The notes beneath the pieces were generated by a model. The model was not told the DNA's origin, ran no database searches, and worked only from the letters and a program-made list of their open reading frames with translations. The position numbers and the translations under genes are program-made. 64,000 bases of DNA from Agrobacterium rosae (GTDB lineage Bacteria; Pseudomonadota; Alphaproteobacteria; Rhizobiales; Rhizobiaceae): NCBI RefSeq assembly GCF_002915175.1, contig NZ_NXEJ01000009.1, positions 1 to 64,000 of the forward strand, given 5' to 3'. This document shows positions 9,444 through 19,823 of the stretch, in pieces. Numbering within the stretch: position 1 is the stretch's first letter; the number at the start of each line of letters is the position of its first letter.

Positions 9444-10406
9444 TTACAAAAGCTTCTGGAGCTCCGGCAGCTTGTCGTTGACCAGCCAGCCATAATAATT
9501 TTCCTCGGGCCATAGCGGCGCTTCGCCGCTTGCCGCCCTTTGACGGTTTTTCTGGGCAAGCACCGCAGCGCGCTGCTGCGATCCACCCAGATTATAGAGC
9601 GTGGATGTCAGGCCCGGGTTTTTGGAAATATCCATGTCCGCAATCGACTTGTAATCGTCAATGGATTTGCGGATGGCGGCTGCCATGTAAGCCAGCGAAC
9701 GGTCCGGGTCCATGATCGAGGTATAGACGGCGGCGGCATCATTCTCGTCCAGCTTTTCGAAGCCGGAAACGCGCGCGACCCTGTCCGATAACATCAGTGC
9801 CGTCAAAGGATTGATCTGGCCAAGGCCAAAGGTCTGGCCCGCATAGAAGGGTTGGAAGAAAACCGAGCTGAAGCGATTGTCCGGATAGCTGACGCCATCA
9901 ACCTTTTTGCCCCGAAAGCTATCGTCCCAGACGTCTTCCCGACAAGTCCAAAGACTGGCCGAATCGCGCTTTGCCTCGCATTTGGAAAACTGTGAATGCG
10001 TCATAAACTGTCCGATGCTTTCGTCTTTGTAGCCGAAGCGGAAACTGTTTCCGGCATAGGACGCAGCCTTGACGTAATAGGATTGCAGCCGATCATAGGC
10101 GTCGACATTGTAGGTGTGCTCACCCACGATAGCGCCGACCATATGGATCGGGTCGATGCCGTAGCGGCTTGCGGTCGATTTGATCTTGGAAATCAGTTGC
10201 TGATCGCTTGAAAGCAGGTCGATGACCTTCTGATATTTGCGATCGAATGTGGAATTCGAGCCTTTCGTTCGGCGCGTCGATGAACCGGGAACGCCTGGTT
10301 GCTCCGCATTGCGGTTACCAGGCGGCACCGTCGCCGCCTGCGCGAACGAGGGAGAAACCACGCCGAAGACGAAAATCGCGGCCAATGCCAGAAGAGTTTT
10401 ACGCAC
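9444..10406 (-). CDS. DUF1402 family exported protein with lysozyme-like landmarks
   Basis: This 320-aa protein has a clear signal peptide (hydrophobic residues 4-20, likely cleavage after SFAQA at about 24-25). I recognise it as the DUF1402 family common in Rhizobiales near hslUV; its function is not known to me. Three segments sit in the order seen in soluble lytic transglycosylases: Glu96 in VGEHTYN, GLGQINP at 194-200 (compare GLMQ), and LYNLGG at 270-275 (compare AYNAG). I infer a periplasmic peptidoglycan-binding or peptidoglycan-cleaving role; this is an inference from motifs only. Confidence 0.78.
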   Translation of the reverse strand: MRKTLLALAAIFVFGVVSPSFAQAATVPPGNRNAEQPGVPGSSTRRTKGSNSTFDRKYQKVIDLLSSDQQLISKIKSTASRYGIDPIHMVGAIVGEHTYNVDAYDRLQSYYVKAASYAGNSFRFGYKDESIGQFMTHSQFSKCEAKRDSASLWTCREDVWDDSFRGKKVDGVSYPDNRFSSVFFQPFYAGQTFGLGQINPLTALMLSDRVARVSGFEKLDENDAAAVYTSIMDPDRSLAYMAAAIRKSIDDYKSIADMDISKNPGLTSTLYNLGGSQQRAAVLAQKNRQRAASGEAPLWPEENYYGWLVNDKLPELQKLL

Positions 10407-10519
10407 GGGAAATGCCTTTTCTTCGACCGGGTTTAAGACCGGACCATTCCTTCAAAAGCTATTAACGCTTTCATTAGCGAAAAGCGTGGCCAAATGTCGA
10501 GAGAAGGCAAGTAAAATAA

Positions 10520-10544
10520 GAGTGCGGCCAACTGGGCCGCACTC
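10520..10544 (-). terminator. Terminator of hslU
   Basis: A perfect 10-bp stem GAGTGCGGCC/GGCCGCACTC with a 5-nt loop lies 9 bp beyond the hslU stop. On the minus strand it is followed by TTATTTTA, so it fits a rho-independent terminator separating hslVU from the DUF1402 gene. Confidence 0.75.
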
Positions 10545-10553
10545 TGACGCTTT

Positions 10554-11864
10554 TTAAAGAATGTAGCGGGATAGATCTGTATCGGCAGCGATATCGCCGA
10601 CATGCTCTTTCACATAGGCCTGATCGATCTTGACCGCCGAACCACCACGATCCGGCGCGTTGAAGGAAATCTCGTCTAGCACTCGCTCCATTACCGTCTG
10701 CAGACGGCGTGCGCCGATATTTTCAACGGACGAATTCAGATGGACCGCGACATCAGCCAAAGCGTCGATGGCATCATCGGTGAATTCGAGGTTCAGCTCT
10801 TCCGTCGCCATCAGCGCGATATATTGGCGGATGAGGCTTGCTTCGGTTTCCGTCAGAATACGGCGGAAGTCTTCCTTGGTCAGAGGCTTCAGCTCGACGC
10901 GGATCGGCAGGCGACCCTGAAGTTCCGGCAAAAGATCGGATGGCTTGGAGACATGAAACGCGCCGGAAGCGATGAAGAGGATATGGTCGGTTTTCACCGG
11001 TCCGTATTTGGTCGACACAGTCGTGCCTTCCACCAGCGGCAGCAGATCGCGCTGCACGCCTTCACGGGACACACCGGCACCCATGCCGCCATCACGCGCT
11101 GCAATCTTGTCGATCTCATCCAGAAAGACGATGCCGTCGTTTTCCGTGGACTTCACCGCTTCGCGCTGGATCAACTCATTGTCCAGCATCTTGTCGGATT
11201 CATCGCGAATCAAATCCGCGTAGGATTTTTCGACTGTCGTGCGCACTTTCTTGGTCCGGCCACCCATGGCTTTGCCGAACATATCGGAAAGATTGAGAAC
11301 ACCGATATTGGCACCCGGCGGCATGCCGGGAATATCGAAGCCAGGCATGCCTGAGCTCGTATCGGCAACCTCGATATCGATTTCCTTATTGTCCATTTCG
11401 CCGTCGCGCAGCTTCTTGCGGAAGCTCTCACGTGTCGCCGGCGAGGCTGTTGACCCGACCAGCGCATCGAGCACTCGTTCTTCAGCACTGGCATGGGCTT
11501 TCGCCTGGACTTCGGCGCGTTTCTTTTCGCGGACGAGACCGATACCGATTTCCACCAGATCACGGATGATCTGTTCGACATCACGACCGACATAGCCGAC
11601 TTCGGTAAACTTCGTGGCTTCGACCTTGATGAAAGGTGCGCCAGCGAGTTTCGCCAGACGGCGGGAAATTTCCGTCTTGCCGACGCCGGTCGGCCCGATC
11701 ATCAGAATGTTTTTCGGCATGACTTCGTCGCGCAGGCTCTCATCGAGCTGCTGGCGGCGCCAACGATTGCGAAGGGCAATGGCAACGGCGCGCTTGGCGT
11801 CATGCTGGCCAATGATGTGGCGGTCGAGTTCAGAGACAATCTCGCGAGGAGAAAAGTTCGTCAT
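10554..11864 (-). CDS. hslU: ATP-dependent protease ATPase subunit HslU (ClpY)
   Basis: AAA+ unfoldase that feeds substrates into the HslV peptidase. Walker A (GPTGVGKT) is at residues 57-64 and Walker B is in [16 protein letters not shown]. The inserted I-domain lies between them, the sensor-1/arginine-finger region includes [12 protein letters not shown], and the C-terminus ends DLSRYIL, the tail that inserts into HslV. Two consecutive ATGs exist at 11867 and 11864; the second is chosen because AAAGGA is then 5 nt away and the product begins [10 protein letters not shown] like related proteins. It follows hslV in the same orientation after a 78-bp gap. Confidence 0.97.
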   Translation of the reverse strand: MTNFSPREIVSELDRHIIGQHDAKRAVAIALRNRWRRQQLDESLRDEVMPKNILMIGPTGVGKTEISRRLAKLAGAPFIKVEATKFTEVGYVGRDVEQIIRDLVEIGIGLVREKKRAEVQAKAHASAEERVLDALVGSTASPATRESFRKKLRDGEMDNKEIDIEVADTSSGMPGFDIPGMPPGANIGVLNLSDMFGKAMGGRTKKVRTTVEKSYADLIRDESDKMLDNELIQREAVKSTENDGIVFLDEIDKIAARDGGMGAGVSREGVQRDLLPLVEGTTVSTKYGPVKTDHILFIASGAFHVSKPSDLLPELQGRLPIRVELKPLTKEDFRRILTETEASLIRQYIALMATEELNLEFTDDAIDALADVAVHLNSSVENIGARRLQTVMERVLDEISFNAPDRGGSAVKIDQAYVKEHVGDIAADTDLSRYIL

Positions 11865-11942
11865 CATATTCCTTTCGGCGTCCTGTTGCGGCCAGCCATC
11901 AAGGCCCGGCCCACAGAACCCATGGGTTTTGGAAGGCGCAGC

Positions 11943-12470
11943 TTACTCTGCGTCGAGCGTTTCAATCACGAGATTATGGTTGGTGTAGACGCAGATATCC
12001 GCAGCGATATCGAGCGACTGGCGCGCAACCTCTTCCGCAGATTTCTCCGAGTCCATCAGCGCACGCGCCGCCGCAAAGGCGTAGTTGCCGCCCGAGCCGA
12101 TGGCGATGGCACCATGTTCGGGCTCCAGAACATCGCCATTTCCGGTAATTGCCAACGTAATCGATTTATCGGCCACCAGCATCATGGCTTCCAGATTGCG
12201 CAGATACTTGTCCGTGCGCCAGTCCTTGGCCAGCTCGACGGCTGCGCGCATCAATTGTCCGGGATATTGCTCCAGCTTCTTTTCAAGACGGTCGAGCAGT
12301 GTGAACGCGTCTGCCGTGGCACCTGCAAATCCGGCAATCACGTCGCCGCCCTTGCCAATGCGGCGCACTTTACGGGCGTTGCCCTTCATCACCGTCTGGC
12401 CAAGACTGACCTGACCGTCACCGGCCATCACAACCTTGCCGGCCTTTCTCACAGTAATAATCGTTGTCAT
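11943..12470 (-). CDS. hslV: ATP-dependent protease peptidase subunit HslV (ClpQ)
   Basis: N-terminal nucleophile threonine peptidase of the HslUV complex, 175 aa. The ATG at 12470 gives MTTIITVRK, so removal of Met exposes the catalytic Thr; a TTG one codon upstream would block this and is rejected. [21 protein letters not shown] and [15 protein letters not shown] are family signatures. No propeptide is present. It heads the hslVU pair and is divergent from hisB across about 200 bp, which should contain both promoters. Confidence 0.97.
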   Translation of the reverse strand: MTTIITVRKAGKVVMAGDGQVSLGQTVMKGNARKVRRIGKGGDVIAGFAGATADAFTLLDRLEKKLEQYPGQLMRAAVELAKDWRTDKYLRNLEAMMLVADKSITLAITGNGDVLEPEHGAIAIGSGGNYAFAAARALMDSEKSAEEVARQSLDIAADICVYTNHNLVIETLDAE

Positions 12471-12670
12471 CAAACACCTGTTTGCCCCTCAGAGGGCGCT
12501 GTAACGGGATACGTCTTCGATCCGCTTCGCAATCTATGTAAGTCCCGTTTTTGCGATTGCAAATCGAGCCGGTACGGCAAGATCCGATGCATCTGCGCAA
12601 GACGATGGAATGGCTGGATATTTGCCAGCCTTGCTGCTAAGGAACGCCGATATTGATACGGAGCAGCCCC

Positions 12671-13267
12671 ATGGCAGAGCGTAGAGCCGAGATTTCCCGC
12701 AAGACCAACGAAACGGATGTTTCCGTACGCGTTGACATCGACGGGACAGGCAAGTCGAAGATTTCCACCGGTGTGGGCTTCTTCGATCATATGCTCGACC
12801 AGCTCAGCCGCCATTCGCTGATCGACATGGAGATCACTGTTAAGGGCGACCTGCATATCGACGATCATCACACTGTCGAAGACACCGGCATCGCCATCGG
12901 CCAAGCCATCTCCAAAGCGCTGGGAGACCGTCGCGGCATCACCCGTTATGCGTCGCTCGATCTTGCCATGGACGAGACCATGACCAAGGCTGCCGTGGAT
13001 ATTTCCGGCCGTCCGTTTCTGGTCTGGAATGTCGCATTCTCTGCCCCGAAAATCGGCACCTTTGACACGGAGCTCGTGCGCGAATTCTTCCAGGCCCTGT
13101 CTCAGAATGCTGGCATCACCCTGCATATTCTGAACCATTACGGTGCCAACAATCACCATATCGCCGAAACGTGCTTCAAGGCGGTTGCCCGCGTGCTGCG
13201 TGCAGCCACCGAGATCGATCCACGTCAGGCAGACCGCGTTCCCTCGACAAAGGGCATGCTGGCCTGA
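12671..13267 (+). CDS. hisB: Imidazoleglycerol-phosphate dehydratase
   Basis: Dehydrates imidazole-glycerol phosphate to imidazole-acetol phosphate in histidine synthesis. This is the monofunctional form of 198 aa without a phosphatase domain. Metal-binding histidine clusters are visible: [32 protein letters not shown] and [11 protein letters not shown]. The ATG at 12671 is favoured, since it gives the usual [12 protein letters not shown] start; an upstream TTG at 12653 is less likely. It is the first gene of a his cluster running to 16332. Confidence 0.96.
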   Translation: MAERRAEISRKTNETDVSVRVDIDGTGKSKISTGVGFFDHMLDQLSRHSLIDMEITVKGDLHIDDHHTVEDTGIAIGQAISKALGDRRGITRYASLDLAMDETMTKAAVDISGRPFLVWNVAFSAPKIGTFDTELVREFFQALSQNAGITLHILNHYGANNHHIAETCFKAVARVLRAATEIDPRQADRVPSTKGMLA

Positions 13268-13331
13268 CCCATCCGACATCGGGGTAAACGACCCGATACG
13301 CCAATCCAAAGCGAAGCCGTCAGGAACGTCA

Positions 13332-13826
13332 ATGACATCGTATCTGGTTCTGGAAGCACCCGGCGGACCGGACAGAGATCACCGTTCTACACGGTTTATC
13401 GCTGATCGTTTTTCCTGGCTTGCACTGTTGTTTCCCTGGGTATGGTTTGCGGTCCAGCGCTTATGGTGGCTGGCAATCGGGATCGTCATCTTGCAAGTTG
13501 CGGCAGGCCAAGTTTCGGGATTGGACGGATACGCCGTCACCGGAGGATTGTTCGCGCTGGCTGTCGGATTGATAGCCGGATTCGAAGGTCGCAATATCGT
13601 GGTTCGACATCTCATCTCCAAGGGATGGGCACTGAAGGACGTCGTCACGGCATCCGATCTTGCGACAGCGGAAGACATCTACTTCTCTAACCTGCCTGAC
13701 AATGAAACGTCGCAGGCAAGCACGATCCCGCAGCCGGACTGGAAACAGGATAGTAAAAACGGCAACGGGTTCATAAGGAACGATCTGGCTGGGTCGTTTC
13801 AGTTCGATCTGAATGGAAGGCGCTGA
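13332..13826 (+). CDS. DUF2628 family small membrane protein
   Basis: This 164-aa protein of unknown function matches the DUF2628 family. Two hydrophobic stretches are visible, about residues 24-55 ([18 protein letters not shown] and following) and 65-85 ([18 protein letters not shown]), so it is probably an inner-membrane protein with a soluble tail of about 75 residues. AGGAACG precedes the ATG at 13332. It sits between hisB and hisH, a position conserved in Rhizobiaceae as I recall, yet has no known part in histidine synthesis. Confidence 0.8.
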   Translation: MTSYLVLEAPGGPDRDHRSTRFIADRFSWLALLFPWVWFAVQRLWWLAIGIVILQVAAGQVSGLDGYAVTGGLFALAVGLIAGFEGRNIVVRHLISKGWALKDVVTASDLATAEDIYFSNLPDNETSQASTIPQPDWKQDSKNGNGFIRNDLAGSFQFDLNGRR

Positions 13827-13827
13827 T

Positions 13828-14478
13828 ATGCGTGTGGCAATTATAGATTATGGCTCCGGCAATCTTCGCTCCGCGACGAAAGCGTTTGAGCGCGCTGCCC
13901 GCGAAGCCGGTATCGACGCGACCATCGATCTGACCGACAAGCCGGAAAGCGTCGCATCCGCAGACCGGATCGTCCTGCCCGGCGTCGGTGCTTATGCAGA
14001 CTGCCGTGCTGGACTCGACGCCGTGACCGGGATGCACGAGGCGCTGATCGAAGCCGTCGAAAACAAGGCCCGTCCCTTCATCGGCATTTGTGTCGGCATG
14101 CAGCTCATGTCGTCACGCGGCCTGGAAAAGACGACCAGCGAAGGCCTTGGCTGGATTGAGGGCGATGTCGTGGAAATGACGCCGTCCGATCCGACCTTGA
14201 AGATTCCGCAGATCGGCTGGAACACGCTGGATCTGCACCGTCCTCACCCGTTGTTCGACGGCATCAAGACGGGCGCGGATGGCCTGCACGCCTATTTCGT
14301 GCACTCCTATCACCTTGCCGCCAACCATGCTGACGATGTCATCGCCACAACCAATTACGGTGGCGCGATGACGGCTTTCGTCGGTCGTGACAACAAAGTC
14401 GGCGCGCAGTTCCATCCGGAAAAAAGCCAGACGCTTGGCCTCGCCCTCATCTCGAATTTCCTGCGCTGGAAGCCCTGA
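13828..14478 (+). CDS. hisH: Imidazole glycerol phosphate synthase, glutamine amidotransferase subunit
   Basis: Class I glutaminase subunit that supplies ammonia to HisF. In 216 aa the nucleophile is Cys88 in GICVGMQLM, and the His-Glu pair is in QFHPEKSQ near the C-terminus. The ATG at 13828 gives [12 protein letters not shown], the standard start, and follows the DUF2628 stop directly, so translation is probably coupled. hisA begins 1 nt after its stop. Confidence 0.97.
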   Translation: MRVAIIDYGSGNLRSATKAFERAAREAGIDATIDLTDKPESVASADRIVLPGVGAYADCRAGLDAVTGMHEALIEAVENKARPFIGICVGMQLMSSRGLEKTTSEGLGWIEGDVVEMTPSDPTLKIPQIGWNTLDLHRPHPLFDGIKTGADGLHAYFVHSYHLAANHADDVIATTNYGGAMTAFVGRDNKVGAQFHPEKSQTLGLALISNFLRWKP

Positions 14479-14479
14479 C

Positions 14480-15214
14480 ATGATCTTATTTCCCGCAATC
14501 GACCTCAAAGACGGCCAGTGCGTTCGCCTCAAGCTTGGCGATATGGAGCAGGCCACCGTCTATAATGAAGACCCCGGCGCTCAGGCCAAAGCCTTTGAAG
14601 ATCAGGGCTTTGAATGGCTGCATGTGGTGGACCTGAACGGTGCCTTTGCTGGCCAGACCGTGAATGGTGATGCGGTCGATGCTATTTTGAAATCCACGAA
14701 AAACCCGGTTCAGCTGGGTGGCGGTATCAGGACACTTGATCACATCGAGGCATGGCTGTCTCGTGGCCTTGCCCGCGTCATTCTCGGCACCGTTGCCGTG
14801 CGCGATCCGGTTCTGGTAATCGAAGCCTGCAAGCGTTTCCCCGGTCAGGTCGCCGTCGGCATCGATGCCAAGGGCGGCAAGGTAGCGGTGGAAGGCTGGG
14901 CGGAAGCCTCGGAGCTTGGCGTGATCGAACTGGCCAAGCGTTTCGAGGGTGCAGGCGTTGCCGCCATCATCTACACCGATATCGACCGCGACGGCATTTT
15001 GGCTGGCATCAACTGGGATTCCACGCTGGAACTGGCCGACGCCGTCTCCATCCCCGTCATCGCCTCAGGCGGCCTTGCTTCAATCGAAGACATCAAGCGC
15101 ATGCTGGAGCCCGATGCGGCAAAGCTAGAAGGCGCGATCTCCGGTCGTGCGCTCTATGATGGCCGTATCGACCCAGCAAACGCGCTGGCGCTCATCAAGG
15201 AGGCGCGCGCATGA
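14480..15214 (+). CDS. hisA: Phosphoribosylformimino-5-aminoimidazole carboxamide ribotide isomerase
   Basis: TIM-barrel isomerase (ProFAR isomerase), 244 aa, performing the Amadori rearrangement in histidine synthesis. The general acid/base Asp8 is in FPAIDLKDG and the second catalytic Asp in IYTDIDRDG near residue 130. Phosphate-binding glycine loops LGGGIR and ASGGLAS are present. The ATG at 14480 matches family starts. Its 3' end overlaps hisF by 4 nt (ATGA). Confidence 0.97.
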   Translation: MILFPAIDLKDGQCVRLKLGDMEQATVYNEDPGAQAKAFEDQGFEWLHVVDLNGAFAGQTVNGDAVDAILKSTKNPVQLGGGIRTLDHIEAWLSRGLARVILGTVAVRDPVLVIEACKRFPGQVAVGIDAKGGKVAVEGWAEASELGVIELAKRFEGAGVAAIIYTDIDRDGILAGINWDSTLELADAVSIPVIASGGLASIEDIKRMLEPDAAKLEGAISGRALYDGRIDPANALALIKEARA

Positions 15215-15987
15215 CGCTGAAAGCCCGTATTATTCCCTGTCTCGACGTCAAAGACGGTCGCGTCGTCAAGGGCGTTAATTTCGTCGATCTCATTGACGCT
15301 GGAGACCCGGTCGAAGCTGCCAAGGCTTATGACGCCGCCGGTGCCGACGAGCTGTGCTTCCTCGATATCACCGCCTCATCCGACAATCGCGATACGCTCT
15401 TCGATGTCGTGTCTCGCACCGCTGACCATTGCTTCATGCCTGTCACGGTGGGCGGCGGTGTTCGCGCTGTCGGTGATATTCGCAAGCTGCTTTTATGCGG
15501 TGCCGACAAGGTTTCGATCAACTCCGCTGCCGTCAAAGACCCGGATTTCGTGGCACGAGCTGCGGATAAGTTTGGCAACCAGTGCATCGTTGTTTCCATC
15601 GATGCGAAAAAAGTGTCCGGCGCAGGTGAAACGGATCGCTGGGAGATTTTCACCCATGGCGGTCGCCAGCCGACTGGCATCGATGCCGTGGAATTCGCCA
15701 TCAAGATGGTGGAGCGTGGTGCGGGTGAATTGCTCATCACCTCTATGGACCGCGATGGCACCAAAAGTGGTTATGACATCGCGCTGACCCGCACGATTGC
15801 CGATCAGGTTCGCGTTCCTGTCGTAGCCTCAGGCGGTGTCGGCACGCTGGATGATCTGGTGGCGGGCGTGAAGGATGGCCATGCGACAGCCGTACTTGCC
15901 GCCTCCATCTTCCATTTTGGCACCTATTCGATTGGTGAAGCCAAGGCCTATATGGCCGATAACGGCATTGCCATGCGCCTCGATTGA
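15211..15987 (+). CDS. hisF: Imidazole glycerol phosphate synthase, cyclase subunit
   Basis: TIM-barrel cyclase, 258 aa, that joins PRFAR and HisH-derived ammonia into imidazole-glycerol phosphate and AICAR. Catalytic Asp12 is in [15 protein letters not shown] and the second Asp in [24 protein letters not shown] and [13 protein letters not shown] are phosphate-site segments. ATGA overlap with hisA indicates translational coupling. Confidence 0.98.
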   Translation: MTLKARIIPCLDVKDGRVVKGVNFVDLIDAGDPVEAAKAYDAAGADELCFLDITASSDNRDTLFDVVSRTADHCFMPVTVGGGVRAVGDIRKLLLCGADKVSINSAAVKDPDFVARAADKFGNQCIVVSIDAKKVSGAGETDRWEIFTHGGRQPTGIDAVEFAIKMVERGAGELLITSMDRDGTKSGYDIALTRTIADQVRVPVVASGGVGTLDDLVAGVKDGHATAVLAASIFHFGTYSIGEAKAYMADNGIAMRLD

Positions 15988-16008
15988 TCTCACCTAGGGT
16001 ATTGCGAG

Positions 16009-16332
16009 ATGAGTGATTTTTCCCTTTCCGATCTGGAGCGCATCGTGGCGGAACGCGCAAGCGCTTCGCCGGATCAATCCTGGACGGCGAAGCTTGTGGC
16101 CGCTGGCCAAACCCGTGCCGCCAAGAAGCTGGGCGAAGAGGCGGTGGAAACCGTCATCGCCGCCATTTCCAACGATCGCAAGAACCTGACGGACGAGGCC
16201 GCCGATCTGCTCTACCACTTGCTGGTGGTGCTGAAGATCGCCGATATTCCGCTGGCGGATGTCTTTGCCGAGTTGCAACGCCGCACTGGCCAGTCCGGCC
16301 TGCAGGAAAAAGAATCGAGGCCCAGTACATGA
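16009..16332 (+). CDS. hisE: Phosphoribosyl-ATP pyrophosphatase
   Basis: Hydrolyses PR-ATP to PR-AMP at the second step of histidine synthesis. This is the monofunctional all-alpha (MazG-like) form of 107 aa. The [10 protein letters not shown] motif and the following [12 protein letters not shown] helix carry the metal-binding acidic residues. hisI and hisG/hisZ are not in the window. The gene overlaps the first possible coaA start by 4 nt. Confidence 0.95.
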   Translation: MSDFSLSDLERIVAERASASPDQSWTAKLVAAGQTRAAKKLGEEAVETVIAAISNDRKNLTDEAADLLYHLLVVLKIADIPLADVFAELQRRTGQSGLQEKESRPST

Positions 16333-17330
16333 CGACCGTGGCACGCATGGGAGGACAAGGCATGCCAAACACGCTCGATCATTTCCGCCCCGACGAATAT
16401 TCGCCCTATTATTTCTTCAGCTCGGAAGAGTGGTCGAAATTCCGCGCCGATACGCCCCTGACGTTGTCGTCAGATGAGCTCAAGCGACTACGCTCGCTGA
16501 ACGACCCCATCGATATGGATGAGGTGCGGCGCATCTACCTTTCGCTGTCGCGCCTGCTGTCCACCCATGTCGAAGCGTCGCAGCTGCTGTTCGATCAGCG
16601 CAATCAGTTCCTCAACATGGCCGATGTGAACAAGACGCCCTTCGTGATCGGCATTGCCGGATCCGTTGCCGTGGGTAAATCAACCACCGCCCGCATTCTT
16701 CAAGAGCTTCTGGCACGCTGGCCCTCCAGCCCCAAAGTCGATCTCATCACCACAGATGGTTTTCTCTATCCGAACGATATTTTGCGACGCGACAATCTGA
16801 TGGAGCGCAAGGGTTTTCCCGAAAGCTACGATATCGGCTCTCTCTTGAGATTTCTGTCGGCCATCAAGGCCGGTCAACCGGATGTCAAGGCGCCCCGCTA
16901 TTCGCACCTGACCTATGACGTGGTTCCCAACGAATTCACCACCATCGACCGGCCCGATATTCTGATCTTCGAGGGAATCAATGTTCTTCAATCGCGCGAT
17001 TTGCCAGCCGGTGGACGGATCGTGCCGATGGTGTCGGATTTCTTCGACTTTTCCATTTACATCGACGCCGACGAGCCGCTGATCCATAACTGGTACGTGA
17101 ACCGCTTCATGAACCTACGACAGACCGCGTTCCGCGATCCCTCGTCTTATTTCAATCGCTACGCCTCGATATCGGAAGAAGCGGCCCGGGCGATTGCCGA
17201 GGGGCTGTGGGAAAACATCAATCTGAAGAATCTGCGGCAAAATATCTTGCCATCACGCCCGCGTGCCGACCTGATCTTGCGCAAGGGACAAAACCACCTG
17301 ATCGACACGGTGGCGCTGCGCAAGCTTTGA
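16329..17330 (+). CDS. coaA: Type I pantothenate kinase
   Basis: Phosphorylates pantothenate, the first committed step of coenzyme A synthesis. The P-loop [17 protein letters not shown] is at about residues 105-121 in this 333-aa version; [12 protein letters not shown] and the [11 protein letters not shown] segment are typical of bacterial CoaA. Two starts are plausible: ATG 16329, overlapping hisE by 4 nt, and ATG 16362, preceded by a stronger GGAGG. The protein proper ([12 protein letters not shown]) begins after both. It is the last gene of the his transcript. Confidence 0.96.
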   Translation: MTTVARMGGQGMPNTLDHFRPDEYSPYYFFSSEEWSKFRADTPLTLSSDELKRLRSLNDPIDMDEVRRIYLSLSRLLSTHVEASQLLFDQRNQFLNMADVNKTPFVIGIAGSVAVGKSTTARILQELLARWPSSPKVDLITTDGFLYPNDILRRDNLMERKGFPESYDIGSLLRFLSAIKAGQPDVKAPRYSHLTYDVVPNEFTTIDRPDILIFEGINVLQSRDLPAGGRIVPMVSDFFDFSIYIDADEPLIHNWYVNRFMNLRQTAFRDPSSYFNRYASISEEAARAIAEGLWENINLKNLRQNILPSRPRADLILRKGQNHLIDTVALRKL

Positions 17331-17333
17331 GCA

Positions 17334-17768
17334 CTATTCCTTATCGGGTCTGCTGCGCATCTTTTTGACATCGGAACGGCCTGATTTGGCTTTCAGGCGT
17401 CTTTCAACCGAACCCTTAGTGGGTTTCGTTGCCCGGCGCACCGGTGGCGGCGGTTTTGCTGCCTTGAGAACGAGTTCTTTCAATCGCTCGCGGGCATCTT
17501 CACGGTTCCGCTCTTGCGTGCGAAAACGATTGGCCTCGATCATCAAGACGCCGTCCTTCGACACCCGCCTGCCACCAAGCTGGAGCAGGTTCGTCTTGAC
17601 GCGATCCGGCAGAGACGGGGAGTTGGCGACATCGAAGAACAGTTGAACGGCGGTCGACACCTTGTTGACGTTCTGTCCGCCGGGACCACCTGCCAGCACG
17701 AATTGCTCCGTCAGTTCCCATCCGGCGATCGTGATTCGGTTGCTGATAAATAGCGGGGCGCTGGCCAT
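17334..17768 (-). CDS. arfB: Alternative ribosome-rescue factor / peptidyl-tRNA hydrolase ArfB
   Basis: Class-I release-factor-like protein of 144 aa that frees stalled ribosomes. It has the GGQ catalytic loop (AGGPGGQNVNKVST) and a basic, disordered C-terminal tail rich in Lys and Arg that is known to enter the mRNA channel. No codon-recognition domain is present, which separates it from RF1/RF2. ATG at 17768 has GGAG 8 nt upstream; a longer reading frame upstream lacks family similarity. It is convergent with coaA, 3 bp apart. Confidence 0.93.
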   Translation of the reverse strand: MASAPLFISNRITIAGWELTEQFVLAGGPGGQNVNKVSTAVQLFFDVANSPSLPDRVKTNLLQLGGRRVSKDGVLMIEANRFRTQERNREDARERLKELVLKAAKPPPPVRRATKPTKGSVERRLKAKSGRSDVKKMRSRPDKE

Positions 17769-17830
17769 GTTCGTTCTCCGGCAGCGGTGATGCCACAGAT
17801 CTGGGCGGATGAAAACCACACACAGAAACG

Positions 17831-17855
17831 AAAAACCCGGCACAAGGCCGGGTTT
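17831..17855 (-). terminator. Terminator of pckA
   Basis: AAACCCGG/CCGGGTTT hairpin located about 20 bp beyond the pckA stop; on the minus strand it ends in a T-rich run. It separates pckA from arfB. Confidence 0.8.
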
Positions 17856-17876
17856 CACGTCGATCCATTTTCAGTT

Positions 17877-19487
17877 TTACTCGGCAGCGGCCAGCAAGCC
17901 GGGTGCTGCATCGCGAACCTTGCCGTCGACATGGTCTTCGAACTTGGTGAAGTTCGTCACGAACATAGAGACCAGCTTCTTGGCTTGCGCGTCATAAGCC
18001 GCGCCATCGGCCCAGGTCGAACGCGGGTCTAGAATACCGCTATCGATACCCTCAAGCGCTGTCGGAACCGCAAAACCGAAGTTCACATCCGTGCGGAACT
18101 GAGCGTTTTTCAGCTCGCCAGTCAGTGCTGCACTCAGAAGCGCGCGGGTTGCCTTGATGGGCATGCGCTTGCCGATGCCATAGGCACCACCGGTCCAGCC
18201 GGTGTTGACCAGCCAGCAATCGACGCCGTGCTTGCCGATGAGATCCCGCAGCAGGTTGCCGTACTCGGCCGGGTGGCGCGGCATGAAGGGTGCGCCGAAG
18301 CAGGTCGAGAATGTCGCTTCTGGTTCCGTCACGCCCTTTTCCGTGCCTGCCACCTTGGCGGTGTAACCGGACAGGAAGTGGTACATGGCTTGTTCCGGCG
18401 TCAACCGGGCAATCGGCGGCAAAACGCCGAAGGCATCTGCCGTCAGCATGATGATGGTCTTGGGGTGACCGGCAAGGCCAGTGTCCGATGCATTCGGAAT
18501 GAAGTGCAGCGGATAGGCGCTGCGCGTATTTTCCGTCAGCGACGTATCATTGAAATCCGGAACGCGATTTTCATCGAGAACGACGTTTTCCAATACCGTG
18601 CCGAAGCGGCGGGTCGCGGCATAGATTTCAGGCTCGGCTTCTGCCGAAAGCTTAATGGCCTTGGCATAGCAGCCACCTTCGAAGTTGAAGATGCCGTCTT
18701 CGCCCCAGCCATGCTCGTCATCGCCGATCAACGTGCGCGATGGATCGGCAGACAGCGTGGTCTTGCCGGTGCCGGATAGGCCGAAGAAAACGGCAGCGTC
18801 TCCATCCGGGCCAACATTGGCGGAGCAGTGCATGGGCATGACACCCTTGGCAGGCAGCAAGTAGTTGAGAACGGTGAAGACAGACTTCTTGTTTTCACCG
18901 GCATAGGACGTGCCGCCGATCAGAACGAGGCCCTTGGTCAGATCGCAGGCAATCACGGTTTCGGTGCGAACGCCGTGACGAGCAGGATCGGCCTTGAAGC
19001 TCGGCAGGTTGATGATCGTCAGCTTCTGCTTGAAGGTGCCGAGCTCTTCGCGGGCTGGACGAATCAACAGGTTGCGAATGAACAGGCCGTGCCAGGCAAG
19101 TTCAGTCACGACGCGGGTTGGAAGCGCATTGTCCTCATCCGCACCACCGATCAGGTCCTGCACATACAGCGTCTTGCCCGCAGCGTGCGCAAGCATATCC
19201 TTGTGGAGAAGGTCGAAGTGCTCAGGCGAAAGCGGCTTGTTGTTATCCCACCAGACTTTATCTTCTGTGGAAGCGTCGCGCACCACGAACTTGTCCTTTG
19301 GAGAACGACCCGTGTGCTGGCCGGTGACCGCACGCAATGCGCCGTCAGCAGTCACGTCTGCCTCACCGTTGCGGATCGCGTGTTCGTACAATTCGCTCTC
19401 TATGAGATTGTAGTGAACCGCAGAAACGCCAGTCAGACCGAGTGCCGACAGTCCATTTTCAGGATTATGTACTCCAAGTTCCTCCAC
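17877..19487 (-). CDS. pckA: Phosphoenolpyruvate carboxykinase (ATP)
   Basis: Gluconeogenic enzyme converting oxaloacetate and ATP to PEP, 536 aa. The kinase P-loop GLSGTGKTT is at residues 236-244; GRSPKDKF near residue 60, [15 protein letters not shown] and the RNLLIRP segment are ATP-type PEPCK signatures. The likely start is GTG at 19487, with AAGGA about 9 nt upstream. It is divergent from chvI across an AT-rich interval. In Agrobacterium pckA lies beside and is transcriptionally connected to the ChvG/ChvI acid response; that regulation is literature knowledge, not visible here. Confidence 0.97.
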   Translation of the reverse strand: MEELGVHNPENGLSALGLTGVSAVHYNLIESELYEHAIRNGEADVTADGALRAVTGQHTGRSPKDKFVVRDASTEDKVWWDNNKPLSPEHFDLLHKDMLAHAAGKTLYVQDLIGGADEDNALPTRVVTELAWHGLFIRNLLIRPAREELGTFKQKLTIINLPSFKADPARHGVRTETVIACDLTKGLVLIGGTSYAGENKKSVFTVLNYLLPAKGVMPMHCSANVGPDGDAAVFFGLSGTGKTTLSADPSRTLIGDDEHGWGEDGIFNFEGGCYAKAIKLSAEAEPEIYAATRRFGTVLENVVLDENRVPDFNDTSLTENTRSAYPLHFIPNASDTGLAGHPKTIIMLTADAFGVLPPIARLTPEQAMYHFLSGYTAKVAGTEKGVTEPEATFSTCFGAPFMPRHPAEYGNLLRDLIGKHGVDCWLVNTGWTGGAYGIGKRMPIKATRALLSAALTGELKNAQFRTDVNFGFAVPTALEGIDSGILDPRSTWADGAAYDAQAKKLVSMFVTNFTKFEDHVDGKVRDAAPGLLAAAE

Positions 19488-19823
19488 GGGCGCGTTCCTT
19501 TTCGTTAAACAAAGCCGTTGAAATTTTCACGGAAATTAATCCCGGTTAAAACAAAAGACAAGCCCGACTTTAAAAATAATCAATAATTTCAATATATTAA
19601 TCGATTTAAAAGATTTTATTCCATTTTAAATCGGTTTAGTTCCCAGTTGAATCCGGCAATGTCTGCCTCTGCGGAATTTACTGCTGCTCGCCATCCGAAA
19701 AAGCTACTCTTTTTCTTTGCCACAATTTGTTCCACCTTTATACTCATGAGAAAGGCTCACGGCGCAACCTTTGGCTGGGGTGCATGTCGGGAGTATTGAT
19801 GAATGACGCTGGAGACCAATATT
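19488..19823. promoter_or_regulatory. Divergent pckA/chvI promoter region, AT-rich
   Basis: 336 bp without a gene. It is much more AT-rich than its surroundings, especially 19550-19640. A perfect 10-bp inverted repeat, CGATTTAAAA (19602-19611) and TTTTAAATCG (19624-19633), with a 12-nt spacer, lies near the middle and could be a regulator site or an AT-rich hairpin. Promoters for both genes must be here. I could not place -35/-10 elements with confidence. Confidence 0.6.

Noticed and set aside
11493..12656. 387-codon open frame antisense to hslU and hslV
   Set aside because: Spans two certain genes on the opposite strand; composition effect.
17852..17867. GTTTCACGTC sequence near the pckA terminator, parS-like
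   Set aside because: The central CACGTG is broken; 11 of 16 positions match.
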